Assembly (NCBI RefSeq): GCF_001679645.1
Contig: NZ_LRUN01000057.1
Location: 1-64,000, forward strand
Direction: 5' to 3'
DNA from: Pseudomonas bananamidigenes
Lineage (GTDB): Bacteria > Pseudomonadota > Gammaproteobacteria > Pseudomonadales > Pseudomonadaceae
Length of the DNA: 64,000 nt
Shown here: positions 8,941 to 17,142 of the stretch, one piece after another
How the letters are laid out: every line of letters begins with the position of its first letter
Numbering within the stretch: the stretch's first letter is position 1
Translations under genes and position numbers: made by a program
Notes under the pieces: generated by a model
The model's input: only the letters and a program-made list of their open reading frames with translations
The model's database searches: none
What the model was told of the DNA's origin: nothing

Positions 8941-10658
8941 TGCAGCGCCTGTTCGTGCGGCTGATCGACAGCCACAACCCCGCCGCGCTGCAAGCGGCGT
9001 TGCGCTGGCTGTACGGTTTCGTGCGGCCGCAGCGGTTGGCGATTGTCGGCCTGCTCGGTCTGTCGGTGTGTGCGTCGCTGCTGGTGCTGGTGCAGCCGTG
9101 GCTGGTCAAGCTGCTGATCGACGACGGCTTGTTGGCGCGCAACTTTCCGATGCTGGTGCTGATCGCGGTGCTGATGATTATCGCCGGGCTGCTCGGCACC
9201 GCGTTGTCGGGGATCAACCGCTATTTGCACACACGCCTGTCCGGACGGATTCTGTTTGCCCTGCGCGATGACCTTTACCGGCACTTGCAGAAGCTGTCAC
9301 CGAGCTTCTACGGCCAGCGGCGGATCGGCGATCTGATGTCACGGCTCGACGGTGATGTGGCGGAGATCCAGCGCTTCGCCGTGGACTCGTTGTTCTCGGC
9401 CGTATCGAGTGTGATCGGTCTGGTGGTGGCGATCGCGATGTTGTTCTCCTTGTCGTGGAAACTGTCGCTGCTGGCGCTGGTGCTGATTCCGCTCGACGTG
9501 CTGTGGCTGCGCTGGATGAGGCGCAAGGTCGAGCGCGATGTGCGGCAACTGCGCGAGCGTTCGGCGGACATGTCGTCGTTCATGGTCGAGACATTGCCGG
9601 TGATGAAATTCATCCAGTCCGCCGGCCAGCAACAGCGTGAAGCCCGGCGTCTGGAAAGCCTCGGGCAGGGCTACATGAACCAGTTGCTGCGCCTGCAGGT
9701 CACCGAGTTTTTTACCCAGGCGGTGCCCGGCACGTTGACCTCGCTGTCCCGTGCCTGCGCATTTCTGATCGGCGGCTATTGGGTGGTGCAGGGCACCTGG
9801 CAGCTCGGCGCGCTGATCGCGTTCTCCACCTATCTGGGGATGGCGGTCGGGCCGGTGCAGAGCCTGTTGGGGTTGTACGTGGCGATCCAGCGCATGACTG
9901 TCAGCCTGGGACGGGTCATGGAGTTGCGCGGCGAAGAGCCCACGGTGTTTTCGCCGGTTACACCGAAACCGTTTCCGTTTTCGGGGGAGCTGCGTTTCGA
10001 CGCGGTGCACTTCAGCCACCCGGGTCGCCCGAGCACGTTGAACGGCATCGAGGCAACGATTCCCTGTGGTTTGAAAGTCGCCCTGAGCGGCGGCTCCGGC
10101 GTCGGCAAATCGACACTGATCGATCTGCTGCAACGGCATCACGATCCGCAGTCCGGACGAGTGCTGCTCGGTGACGTGGATCTGCGCGAACTTGAACTGT
10201 TCGAACTGCGTCGGCGCATTGCCGTGGTCAGCCAGGACATCGTGCTGTTTCGCGGCAGCCTCGCCGACAACCTGGCTTACGCGGTGCCGGATGCCAGCCG
10301 CGAAGCCATCGCCGAGGTTGCACGGCTGGCGCAGCTCGACAGCCTGATCGCGTCGCTGCCCGAAGGTCTCGACAGTCCGCTGGGCGAGCGCGGTCAGCAA
10401 TTGTCCGGCGGGCAGAAACAGCGGATCGCGATTGCCCGGGCGTTGTTGCAAAACCCATTGATTCTGGTGCTCGACGAAGCCACCTCGGCCGTCGACGAAA
10501 CCACCGAGCGCGAGGTGATCGAGGCCATCGACCGGTTGTTTGCCGGGCGTACACGCATCCTTATCAGCCACCGACCGTCGACCCTGGCCGATGCCGACCT
10601 GCGTTTCGAACTGCTTGATGGTGTGCTCATCTCGAAAACGGTGCTGCATGAAGCCTGA
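8940..10658 (+). CDS. qhpF: ABC exporter of the QHNDH maturation system (QhpF-like)
   Basis: A 572-residue half-type ABC transporter with six membrane segments in the first ~320 residues and a nucleotide-binding domain. Visible motifs are Walker A SGGSGVGKST (about residue 387), signature LSGGQKQRIAIARAL (about 487) and Walker B LILVLDEATSAVD. In the known qhp system this exporter is needed for biogenesis of the amine dehydrogenase, presumably carrying the cross-linked gamma subunit to the periplasm. ATG 8940 overlaps the stop codon of the activator gene; a GTG one codon earlier is also possible. It overlaps qhpE by 11 bases, so activator, qhpF, qhpE and qhpG are translationally coupled. The identification rests mainly on neighbours. 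Confidence 0.88.
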   Translation: MQRLFVRLIDSHNPAALQAALRWLYGFVRPQRLAIVGLLGLSVCASLLVLVQPWLVKLLIDDGLLARNFPMLVLIAVLMIIAGLLGTALSGINRYLHTRLSGRILFALRDDLYRHLQKLSPSFYGQRRIGDLMSRLDGDVAEIQRFAVDSLFSAVSSVIGLVVAIAMLFSLSWKLSLLALVLIPLDVLWLRWMRRKVERDVRQLRERSADMSSFMVETLPVMKFIQSAGQQQREARRLESLGQGYMNQLLRLQVTEFFTQAVPGTLTSLSRACAFLIGGYWVVQGTWQLGALIAFSTYLGMAVGPVQSLLGLYVAIQRMTVSLGRVMELRGEEPTVFSPVTPKPFPFSGELRFDAVHFSHPGRPSTLNGIEATIPCGLKVALSGGSGVGKSTLIDLLQRHHDPQSGRVLLGDVDLRELELFELRRRIAVVSQDIVLFRGSLADNLAYAVPDASREAIAEVARLAQLDSLIASLPEGLDSPLGERGQQLSGGQKQRIAIARALLQNPLILVLDEATSAVDETTEREVIEAIDRLFAGRTRILISHRPSTLADADLRFELLDGVLISKTVLHEA

Positions 10659-11325
10659 GTTGCGTATCGGTGTGGTCGACAGCGGACACTCGGCGGCACA
10701 GCGGATGCAGGTGATTGCCGGGCGGCGGTTCTCGTTGCTGGAGGACGGTCTGGCGGAATCGGATCTGCGGGACGATCCGCTTGGCCATGGCAGCGCGGTG
10801 ATCGAGGCGATCAGCCGTCGCGCACCTGGCGCGCAAATCTGTGTGGCTCAGGTGTTCGATCAACGCGGTGTCACCAGCGCCTTGCAGATTTCTGCGGCCA
10901 TTGACTGGCTGGTGGAGCAGGACGTGCGGTTGATCAACCTGAGCCTTGGCTTGCGCCAGGATCGCAGCCTCTTGCGCAACACCTGCGCAGCGGCGGTGGC
11001 TCGTGGTGTGTTGCTGTGCGCATCAAGCCCGGCGCAGGGCACAGCGGTGTTTCCGGCGAGTTATCCGCAGGTGCTGCGGGTGACCGGCGATGCCCGTTGC
11101 ACCGACGAACAGTGGTCGTGGCTCGACAGTGCGCAGGCGGATTTTGCCGCGTGTGTCCGCGGCACTTATCCGGGGCAGTCAGGGGCCAGTCTGGGATGTG
11201 CCGCGTTGAGCGGTCACATCGCCGGCTATCTGCTGGCGCATCCGCGGGCGAGCAATGCCGAGGTCATCGACTGGCTGAAACGCCACGCTCTTTATCGCGG
11301 CCCTGAACGGCGTTTCGGTCCATGA
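10648..11325 (+). CDS. qhpE: Subtilisin-like leader protease of the QHNDH gamma subunit (QhpE-like)
   Basis: A compact 225-residue S8-family serine protease. The catalytic triad can be placed at Asp11 (VVDSGH), His47 (GHGSAV) and Ser181 (GASLGCA). In Paracoccus the homologue removes the 28-residue leader from the cross-linked gamma subunit inside the cell. There is no signal peptide, which fits that site of action. The segment LLCASSPAQG, where subtilisins carry the oxyanion-hole Asn, has no obvious Asn, which may reflect its narrow specificity. It starts inside the end of qhpF and its stop overlaps the qhpG start by four bases (ATGA). It is much shorter than secreted subtilisins, as expected for this processing role. 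Confidence 0.85.
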   Translation: MKPELRIGVVDSGHSAAQRMQVIAGRRFSLLEDGLAESDLRDDPLGHGSAVIEAISRRAPGAQICVAQVFDQRGVTSALQISAAIDWLVEQDVRLINLSLGLRQDRSLLRNTCAAAVARGVLLCASSPAQGTAVFPASYPQVLRVTGDARCTDEQWSWLDSAQADFAACVRGTYPGQSGASLGCAALSGHIAGYLLAHPRASNAEVIDWLKRHALYRGPERRFGP

Positions 11326-12617
11326 CCGCGATCCTGATTCTCGGCGCCGGGCCAGCGGGTGCAGCGGTGGCGCTGGGGCTGCGACGGTTGGGTTACACCG
11401 TCACGCTGGTCAGCGAATGGCGTCGCTTTGCGGCCCTTGAAGGTGTGTCGCAACGGGTACTGGAGGCGTTGCGCGGGGCCGGGTTCAATCATGCATTGAC
11501 GGACGCCACGTTGCCGTCCCGGCGACAGGTTTCATGGAATGGCCGGCAGCATGCACAGAACATCGAGTTTCTGCTGGATCGCCCGGCCTTTGATCGCGGT
11601 TTGCGGGAGGACTTGCGGCTGGCCGGGGTTGAGGTGATGGAGGGACGAATCCTCAATGTTCAGTCCTCGGCGGACGCTCATCGCGTCGAACTTGATGGCG
11701 GTCAGAGGCTGACGGCGGATTTCCTGGTGGAAGCCCGGGGGCGACAGGCGCCGTCGTCCGGCAAGGGCCTGCGCGGGCCGGAAACGGTCAGCCTGCTCAA
11801 TCGCTGGCAAGGCGCGCCGGGTGCCACCGCCAGCGCCGTGGAAAGCCTCGAAGACGGCTGGGCGTGGATGGCTCGTCAGGACGATGGCCAGTGTTATTGG
11901 CAATGGACGGTGGATGTAGCCAGTGCCGGGTTGCCGGGCAAGGCGCAGTTGCTCGATCACTGCCGGGCGCGGCGTCAGGCTTCGGATTTTGCTCAAGCGT
12001 TCTTTGCCGGCGGGCACGAATTGGAGTTGCAACTGTACGCCCGTAGCAGCACCGTGATTCTGGCGCCGCAGGTTTGTGGCGATAACTGGATTCGGGTCGG
12101 CGACGCGGCGATGGCGGTCGATCCGCTGTCCGGCAATGGAATCTTTCAGTCGCTGTCTTCGGCATTGCAGGCACCGGTGGTGATCAATACGCTGCTGCGC
12201 AAACCCGAGCGGGCGTCGATGGCCCAACGTTTTCACCAGCAGCGGGTTGAGCAGCTGTTTTTGCGATTTGCGCGAATGGGCCGGGACTTTTATGCCGAGG
12301 AACAGCGCTGGCCCGATCAGCCATTCTGGCAGGCGCGACGACAGTGGCCGGACGCTGAAGTGGCCCACGCACAGGCGGATTTTGCTGCGTTGCGCATCGA
12401 ACGGATGCCGGTGCTGCGTGACGGGTTTGTCGATGAGACCGAGGTGGTGATCACGGCGGATCAGCCGCTGGGGATCTGGCATGTGCAAGGGGTGGAGCTG
12501 GCGGCGGTGGTGCGACGGTTGCGCGGTGAGCCGGCGGACCAGGTGCTGGCGGAGTTGACGCTTGAGCAGGCACGGGCGGTTCGCGGGTGGCTGTTGGCTC
12601 AGGGGTTCAAGCCCTGA
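11322..12617 (+). CDS. qhpG: FAD-dependent monooxygenase for tryptophylquinone formation (QhpG-like)
   Basis: A 431-residue flavoprotein monooxygenase. An N-terminal Rossmann dinucleotide-binding site (ILGAGPAGAAVALGLRRLGY, about residues 5-24) is followed by a GDAAMAVDPLSGNGI flavin-binding motif (about 263). The studied homologue hydroxylates the tryptophan of the gamma subunit QhpC that becomes the cysteine tryptophylquinone cofactor. It overlaps qhpE by four bases and ends the first block of qhp genes; the convergent aldehyde dehydrogenase gene ends 16 bases away. The family alone would only say halogenase/monooxygenase; the assignment to QhpG comes from the complete set of qhp genes around it. 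Confidence 0.85.
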   Translation: MTAILILGAGPAGAAVALGLRRLGYTVTLVSEWRRFAALEGVSQRVLEALRGAGFNHALTDATLPSRRQVSWNGRQHAQNIEFLLDRPAFDRGLREDLRLAGVEVMEGRILNVQSSADAHRVELDGGQRLTADFLVEARGRQAPSSGKGLRGPETVSLLNRWQGAPGATASAVESLEDGWAWMARQDDGQCYWQWTVDVASAGLPGKAQLLDHCRARRQASDFAQAFFAGGHELELQLYARSSTVILAPQVCGDNWIRVGDAAMAVDPLSGNGIFQSLSSALQAPVVINTLLRKPERASMAQRFHQQRVEQLFLRFARMGRDFYAEEQRWPDQPFWQARRQWPDAEVAHAQADFAALRIERMPVLRDGFVDETEVVITADQPLGIWHVQGVELAAVVRRLRGEPADQVLAELTLEQARAVRGWLLAQGFKP

Positions 12618-12633
12618 GCCGTGAGAACTGCCA

Positions 12634-14124
12634 TTACAACTTGATCAACACCGACTTCAATTCGGTGTAATGCTCGATCGCCGCATACCCCATCTCGCGC
12701 CCGACGCCGGACATCTTGTAGCCACCAAAGGGCAGCGCCGGGTCCAGCGCGCTGTGGCAGTTGACCCACACCGACCCTGATTTGATCCGTGGAATCATCC
12801 GGTGTACAGCCGCCAGGTCGTTCGACCAGATGCTGGCGCCCAGTCCGTAGGGACTGTCATTGGCCATGCGCAGCGCATCGGCTTCGTCATCGAACGGAAT
12901 CGCCACCAGCACCGGGCCGAAGATTTCCTCCTGCACCAGCGAATGCTGTTGATCGACATCGACAATCACCGTCGGTTTGACGAAGAACCCCGGCCCGAAC
13001 TGCTCGCCGCCGCAGGCGATGGTCGCGCCGCTTTCCCGACCCATTTCGATGTAGTTGTAGACCCGCTCCTGCTGGCGCGCGGAAATCAGCGGGCCCATCT
13101 CTACGCTTGGGTCGAAACCATTGCCGAGCTTCATGGCGTTGGCGATATTGCTGATGTCGGCTACCACGTTGTCGAAATGCTTGCGCTGCACGTACAGGCG
13201 CGAACCGGCGCAGCAGACTTGCCCCTGATTGAAGAAAATCGCACTGGCCGCACCCGCCGCAGCGGTTTTCAGATCGGCGTCGGCCATGACGATCGTCGGT
13301 GATTTGCCACCCAGTTCCAGAGTGACCCGGGTCATCGAGTCCATGGCGATCTTGCCGATCTGTTTGCCGACAGCGGTGGAGCCGGTGAAGGTCAGCTTGT
13401 CGACCAACGGGTTGTGAGTCAGCGCGGAGCCGGCCGTGATGCCGGTGCCGGTGACCACGTTGAACACGCCTTCGGGGTAGCCCGCTTCCAGCACCAGCTC
13501 CGCCAGTTTCAGTGCGGTCAGCGGGGTTTCGTCGGCGGGCTTGAGCACCACGGTGCAACCGGTGGCCAGCGCCGGACCGAGTTTCCAGCACGCCAGCAGC
13601 AGCGGAAAGTTCCAGGCGACGATGGCGCCGACCACACCTACCGCTTCGCGACGAATGAAACTGTGGAACTCATCACCTGGCATCAGCGGCAGCGACACCT
13701 CGACGCTGGAACCCTCGATCTTGGTGGCCCAGCCGGCCATGTAACGGAGGAAATCGATGGCCAGTTGCACGTCCATCACTTGCGCCACGGCGGCACTCTT
13801 GCCGTTGTTCAGGCATTCGAGTTGCGCCAGTTGTTCGGCGTCGCGCTGCATCAGGTCGGCGAGCTTCCATAACAGGTTCTGCCGTTCACGCGGGCGGGTG
13901 CGACTCCAGGCCGAATCATCGAAAGCCTGACGGGCGGCGAGTACGGCACGGTCGACATCTTCCGGCGTGGCGCGCGGCACCACACACAGCACTTCGCCGG
14001 TGGCCGGGTTGTGCAGCGGCATGGTCTGGCCGTCGGCGGCTTCGACCCAGTCGCTCCCGATCAGCATGCGCGGAGGGCGCTGGATGAATGCCGAGGTGGC
14101 AGGAAGCAAGTAGGGCAGGGGCAT
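12634..14124 (-). CDS. NAD(P)-dependent aldehyde dehydrogenase (probably phenylacetaldehyde type)
   Basis: A 496-residue cytoplasmic aldehyde dehydrogenase. The family landmarks are the NAD-binding stretch TFTGSTAVGKQIG, the catalytic glutamate motif VTLELGGKSP (about 265) and the catalytic cysteine in NQGQVCCAGSRLY (about 300). I chose ATG 14124, preceded by AAGAGG; the frame stays open 150 bases further without a ribosome site. It would oxidise the aldehyde released by the amine dehydrogenase to a carboxylic acid. In P. putida the pea locus for 2-phenylethylamine carries such a gene. A strong sigma54 promoter lies 42 bases upstream. Substrate preference is inferred from context only. Confidence 0.92.
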   Translation of the reverse strand: MPLPYLLPATSAFIQRPPRMLIGSDWVEAADGQTMPLHNPATGEVLCVVPRATPEDVDRAVLAARQAFDDSAWSRTRPRERQNLLWKLADLMQRDAEQLAQLECLNNGKSAAVAQVMDVQLAIDFLRYMAGWATKIEGSSVEVSLPLMPGDEFHSFIRREAVGVVGAIVAWNFPLLLACWKLGPALATGCTVVLKPADETPLTALKLAELVLEAGYPEGVFNVVTGTGITAGSALTHNPLVDKLTFTGSTAVGKQIGKIAMDSMTRVTLELGGKSPTIVMADADLKTAAAGAASAIFFNQGQVCCAGSRLYVQRKHFDNVVADISNIANAMKLGNGFDPSVEMGPLISARQQERVYNYIEMGRESGATIACGGEQFGPGFFVKPTVIVDVDQQHSLVQEEIFGPVLVAIPFDDEADALRMANDSPYGLGASIWSNDLAAVHRMIPRIKSGSVWVNCHSALDPALPFGGYKMSGVGREMGYAAIEHYTELKSVLIKL

Positions 14125-14165
14125 GGTGAAGACCTCTTGTTGTTCGATGGGATCGAGAGGTCTTT

Positions 14166-14182
14166 CGCAATGGTTGTGCCAA
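14166..14182 (-). promoter_or_regulatory. Sigma54 (-24/-12) promoter of the aldehyde dehydrogenase gene
   Basis: On the minus strand the sequence reads TTGGCAC-AACCA-TTGCG, a match to TGGCAC-N5-TTGC at the invariant GG and GC with correct spacing. The expected transcription start is near 14155, about 30 bases before the ATG at 14124. The only sigma54 activator in the window is encoded at 7036-8940. Confidence 0.85.
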
Positions 14183-14256
14183 ATGCTGGAAGGTGGCGTA
14201 CAGCACCGTTTCACGGGCAGACGGAGGAAGCGATCGAGTGGTAATGGGCGTGAATT

Positions 14257-14273
14257 TGTCTCAAAACGCGACA
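14257..14273. promoter_or_regulatory. Candidate enhancer site for the sigma54 activator
   Basis: TGTC-N9-GACA dyad, contained in TTGTCTCAAAACGCGACA, about 75-105 bases upstream of the -24 box, where enhancer-binding proteins usually bind. Both elements of it, TTGTCTC and CGCGACA (TGTCGCG), recur upstream of qhpA at 17014-17080. Binding by the activator is inferred. The rest of the 356-base gap 14125-14480 shows no gene. Confidence 0.45.
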
Positions 14274-14480
14274 TTCATTGAGATGCAGGATACGCGTCCT
14301 ACAAAGCCAATGCCGCTGTGACGGGACCTCGGCGAAATCGGGCCGTTTCAGCAGTAGGAAAAATCGCCCGTCTGACAGTTTTTACCGACTGGTGGAGGCA
14401 TGAGGTACGAGCTAAGTTGCTTTGTGTATAGGGGGTTCCTGCCATGGATTTGGCGGGTCAGTGTTTTCACAGGGATGTCG

Positions 14481-14678
14481 ATGAACAACTTAACCATTCG
14501 ATGGCTGACCAATTTCATGATAGGCGTGGGGACTGGATTTCTGGTGACGGGGATTGCGGCTCTGTTGATCGGCGACCTGACCGATGTCGATACGATTCGG
14601 GCAGGCGCCTGGATGGCTTCAACCAGTTTTTTCGTAATCGTTACCTCATTCGGTGTTGCCATGATGGAGGGGAAATGA
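14481..14678 (+). CDS. Small two-helix membrane protein of unknown function
   Basis: A 65-residue protein with two hydrophobic segments, about residues 12-32 (NFMIGVGTGFLVTGIAALLIG) and 42-62, joined by a short polar loop GDLTDVDTIR. It would be an integral inner-membrane protein. ATG 14481 has AGGG six bases upstream; an in-frame ATG at 14475 is too close to that site, and the frame runs open from 14400. The stop overlaps the start of the next small gene (AATGATG), so the two are translationally coupled. I do not recognise the family. It lies between the aldehyde dehydrogenase and an amidohydrolase inside the qhp region, divergent from the former. Confidence 0.65.
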   Translation: MNNLTIRWLTNFMIGVGTGFLVTGIAALLIGDLTDVDTIRAGAWMASTSFFVIVTSFGVAMMEGK

Positions 14679-14878
14679 TGGCGGCTTTAATTGTTGGTCT
14701 GTGGTGTATGGGCGTCAGTTTGCTGCTCGCATATGCGTATCACCGGGATCGTCGAATTCAAGCGACCCAGCGTGATTCTGCGGCATTGGCAGCCAAGGCT
14801 GGCGGACACTGTGAATGCTCGATGGTTTGCGAGAGTTGTGGGCGTTACAAGGTTCACCCGGACAATTCCGTTCGCTAG
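14675..14878 (+). CDS. Small membrane protein with cysteine-rich tail, unknown function
   Basis: A 67-residue protein with one N-terminal membrane helix (ALIVGLWCMGVSLLLAYAYH) and a soluble tail. The tail contains HCECSMVCESCGRY, with four cysteines and a histidine arranged as CxC and CxxC, which suggests a metal or disulfide site. A GGAGGGG ribosome site precedes two consecutive ATG codons, 14675 and 14678; either can be the start. Its start overlaps the stop of the preceding two-helix protein, so the pair would be co-translated. I do not recognise either member. The adjacent amidohydrolase also has a cysteine cluster, at its N terminus, which may or may not be related. Confidence 0.65.
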   Translation: MMAALIVGLWCMGVSLLLAYAYHRDRRIQATQRDSAALAAKAGGHCECSMVCESCGRYKVHPDNSVR

Positions 14879-14944
14879 ATCGGGCCCTGCGGCTGATCGA
14901 GCCCGACCATCCGGCCAGATAGCCGGGTGATCGGGCGTTATCGG

Positions 14945-16885
14945 TCAGGATAGAGAGTTGGTGTACACCTTGTGCCCACCTTTCCAGGTTTCGCAGACCT
15001 TGATGTCGCGGATGTCGGAGGCCGGGACTTTTTCGTCGAGCGGGTTTTTCTCGAGAATCACGAAGTCGGCGAAATGCCCATCCTGCAGCGAGCCGGTAAA
15101 CGCATCGGCATGGCACTGCCATGCAGCGTCATAGGTGATGGCTTTCAGCGCCTGCTGGCGGGTCAGGCACTGGCCTTCGTTGAGTACCGGTTGTCGGACT
15201 GCCTCTTTGACAAAAGTACCGTCCTCATTGCGTACACCTTCCATTTTGCGGGTCACGGCCTGTTCCATGGAGCGCAACGGGCCGAGCGGGGTGACCGTGC
15301 AATCGCTGTGCAGCGAAATGCGCAGGCCTCTGCCCAGAGCGTCCTGGCACAGGTCGAGCATGTCGGTGGCTTTTTCCTCGAAAATGGCCTGTTCGAACAC
15401 GTAACCCCAATAACCGACATGACCGATCAGAAAGCTGGGAGAGATGCCCAGATCTTTCAGTTGGTCGAGGGTCTTGTCGTTCAGCATCGAGCAGTGTTCG
15501 ATGCGGTGGCGTTTTTCCAGCCCGCTCTGACCCTTTAATGCGGTTTTGTAGGCCTGTAGCGTGAACTCGATGGCCCGGTCACCGTTAGCGTGGATCATCA
15601 GCGGCCAGCCAGTGGCGACCGCATTGGTCAATGTCTTCTGATAAGTCTCGGGCAGCGTCTTCGGATCCTTGTGATCCTCACCCGGCTCACAGAAGTTGAA
15701 GTTTCCGTAGGGACGATCGGTTTCGCAGCAATACGGATCGACCTGATAGCCCGTCAGCCCCTGGTTCGAACCATCGGAAATCAGTTTCACCGAGCCTTGA
15801 TAAAACAGCCGGGCCGCTTCTTTGGTCACGGGTTTGTAGGGTTCGATCTTGCTGAAGTCCACACCGTTGCAGGCTGCCGCGTAACCGACGCGAACGTTGC
15901 GCGGATGGGTCAGGCCGTAGGCTTCCAGTATTGCCTTGGACACGGGGTCGACCATGGCGTCATACAGCAAGGTGATGCCACGGCTGGAGGCAGTCTCGAA
16001 GTACCTTTTCATGTACTTGAAGATATTCACCACATCCAGCGCCTGCGCCAGCGGTATCGACAGCAGGGCAGGCGTGATGCCAGCCTCTTCCTGAAGATTG
16101 CCCTTGGTCTTTTCCAGAAAAATGTCGAAGCTTTTGTATTCGTCCCGCAGCTTTTGACTGGCGGCGTTGTCGTGGTAATACACAGCGTTGCAGGCAGCCG
16201 TGTTCAGATAAACGGTGTGCATCGAAGCGCTGATCATCAGCAGCGGGTTATCGCTGACAATGCTGTCGAGGTTGCCGGTGTTGTCAGCCTTCGGGTCGAA
16301 CTTGCTGTCGCAGTAGAAGTGGGTCAGCGTGTTCTTGCCGCCCGGTACCACAGTGAACGGCATCAGCGCCGGATCGACCATGCGCCCGAGGATCCACTGC
16401 TTCTTGTCCTTTGGCTGACTTGCCTGGAGGAGGCCCTTTAGCGTGTTCCAGTTATAGCGGGGCGTCAGCTTCTGCGTGTGTTCGTCGATTGGGCCAAGGT
16501 TCACCCAGCCATCCATGACGCAGGATTGCACGATGTGCATATGCGGCTCGATCAGGCCCGGCAACAGAGTTCTGCCGCCCAGTGATTGCGTGGTGTATTT
16601 GATACCCCGGGCCTTCATGCGCTCCTGCACATGGGCCAGAGTGCCGGAAGCGACCACGTCGCCTCCATGGATGCCCAGCGCTTCGACCTGTTCGTCCATG
16701 TTGCCGTTTTTCAACGGATAGATCGTGCCGCCGGTGAAGATCAATGATTCGCTGCCGGGTTCCGGTAACTGGCCGGCGACCTTGCCTGCGAAGGCTTTGA
16801 GGTCGACGGTATGCCGGAGCGTATTCCATACCGGGTTTTCGCAGCCGCAATGGGTGCAGCCTTGACCCTGTCCATGTGATCCCAT
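14945..16885 (-). CDS. YtcJ-type metal-dependent amidohydrolase
   Basis: A 646-residue amidohydrolase-superfamily enzyme (COG1574, YtcJ-like). The composite beta-sandwich begins with the SLIFTGGTIYPL strand and is followed by a TIM barrel with the metal-binding EPHMHIVQS motif at about residue 115. The C-terminal part has the LTRQQALKAITYDAAW helix of the family. The N terminus is unusual: CTHCGCENPVW at residues 10-20, a compact cysteine cluster absent from most amidohydrolases I know. ATG 16885 is preceded by GAGGAA; an open frame continues to 17062. It is divergent from qhpA. Members hydrolyse N-formyl, N-acyl or imidazolone compounds; a role in releasing amines for the dehydrogenase is a guess from position. 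Confidence 0.8.
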   Translation of the reverse strand: MGSHGQGQGCTHCGCENPVWNTLRHTVDLKAFAGKVAGQLPEPGSESLIFTGGTIYPLKNGNMDEQVEALGIHGGDVVASGTLAHVQERMKARGIKYTTQSLGGRTLLPGLIEPHMHIVQSCVMDGWVNLGPIDEHTQKLTPRYNWNTLKGLLQASQPKDKKQWILGRMVDPALMPFTVVPGGKNTLTHFYCDSKFDPKADNTGNLDSIVSDNPLLMISASMHTVYLNTAACNAVYYHDNAASQKLRDEYKSFDIFLEKTKGNLQEEAGITPALLSIPLAQALDVVNIFKYMKRYFETASSRGITLLYDAMVDPVSKAILEAYGLTHPRNVRVGYAAACNGVDFSKIEPYKPVTKEAARLFYQGSVKLISDGSNQGLTGYQVDPYCCETDRPYGNFNFCEPGEDHKDPKTLPETYQKTLTNAVATGWPLMIHANGDRAIEFTLQAYKTALKGQSGLEKRHRIEHCSMLNDKTLDQLKDLGISPSFLIGHVGYWGYVFEQAIFEEKATDMLDLCQDALGRGLRISLHSDCTVTPLGPLRSMEQAVTRKMEGVRNEDGTFVKEAVRQPVLNEGQCLTRQQALKAITYDAAWQCHADAFTGSLQDGHFADFVILEKNPLDEKVPASDIRDIKVCETWKGGHKVYTNSLS

Positions 16886-17013
16886 GATTCCATTCCTCAG
16901 GTTTTCGGTGGTTAGAGGCGTGACGCACGGAGTGTGCGAACAGCAAGCGTAGCAGGCACTTTGATATCGGACGGCCAGTCGTCGGCGACCGGGCTTTTGG
17001 CGCTGCACTGTGC

Positions 17014-17080
17014 TTGTCTCAGACTGCAACAGCTGTCGCGAAATTGGACGCCGGGAGGTCACGCAAAGATTGGCGCGACA
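17014..17080. promoter_or_regulatory. Candidate enhancer region between the amidohydrolase and qhpA
   Basis: The 370-base divergent gap 16886-17255 contains TTGTCTC (17014-17020), TGTCGCG (17034-17040) and its complement CGCGACA (17074-17080), 33 bases apart. The same two words form the TGTC-N9-GACA dyad upstream of the aldehyde dehydrogenase sigma54 promoter. This makes a common activator site plausible. The evidence is word sharing, not a demonstrated motif. Confidence 0.4.
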
Positions 17081-17126
17081 CCGTGATGAGTGCGTAACTG
17101 CTTGATAGAAAAGCTTATCGGCAAGC

Positions 17127-17142
17127 TGGCACGCTCCGTGTA
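17127..17142 (+). promoter_or_regulatory. Possible sigma54 promoter of qhpADCB
   Basis: TGGCACG-CTCC-GTGTA has a perfect -24 element but a poor -12 element (GT where GC is expected). CGGCAGACGTTTCGCT at 17150-17165 has the correct GG-N10-GC spacing but a weaker -24 element. One of these is likely to serve the operon, given the strong sigma54 promoter of its partner gene, but neither is convincing alone. Confidence 0.35.
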
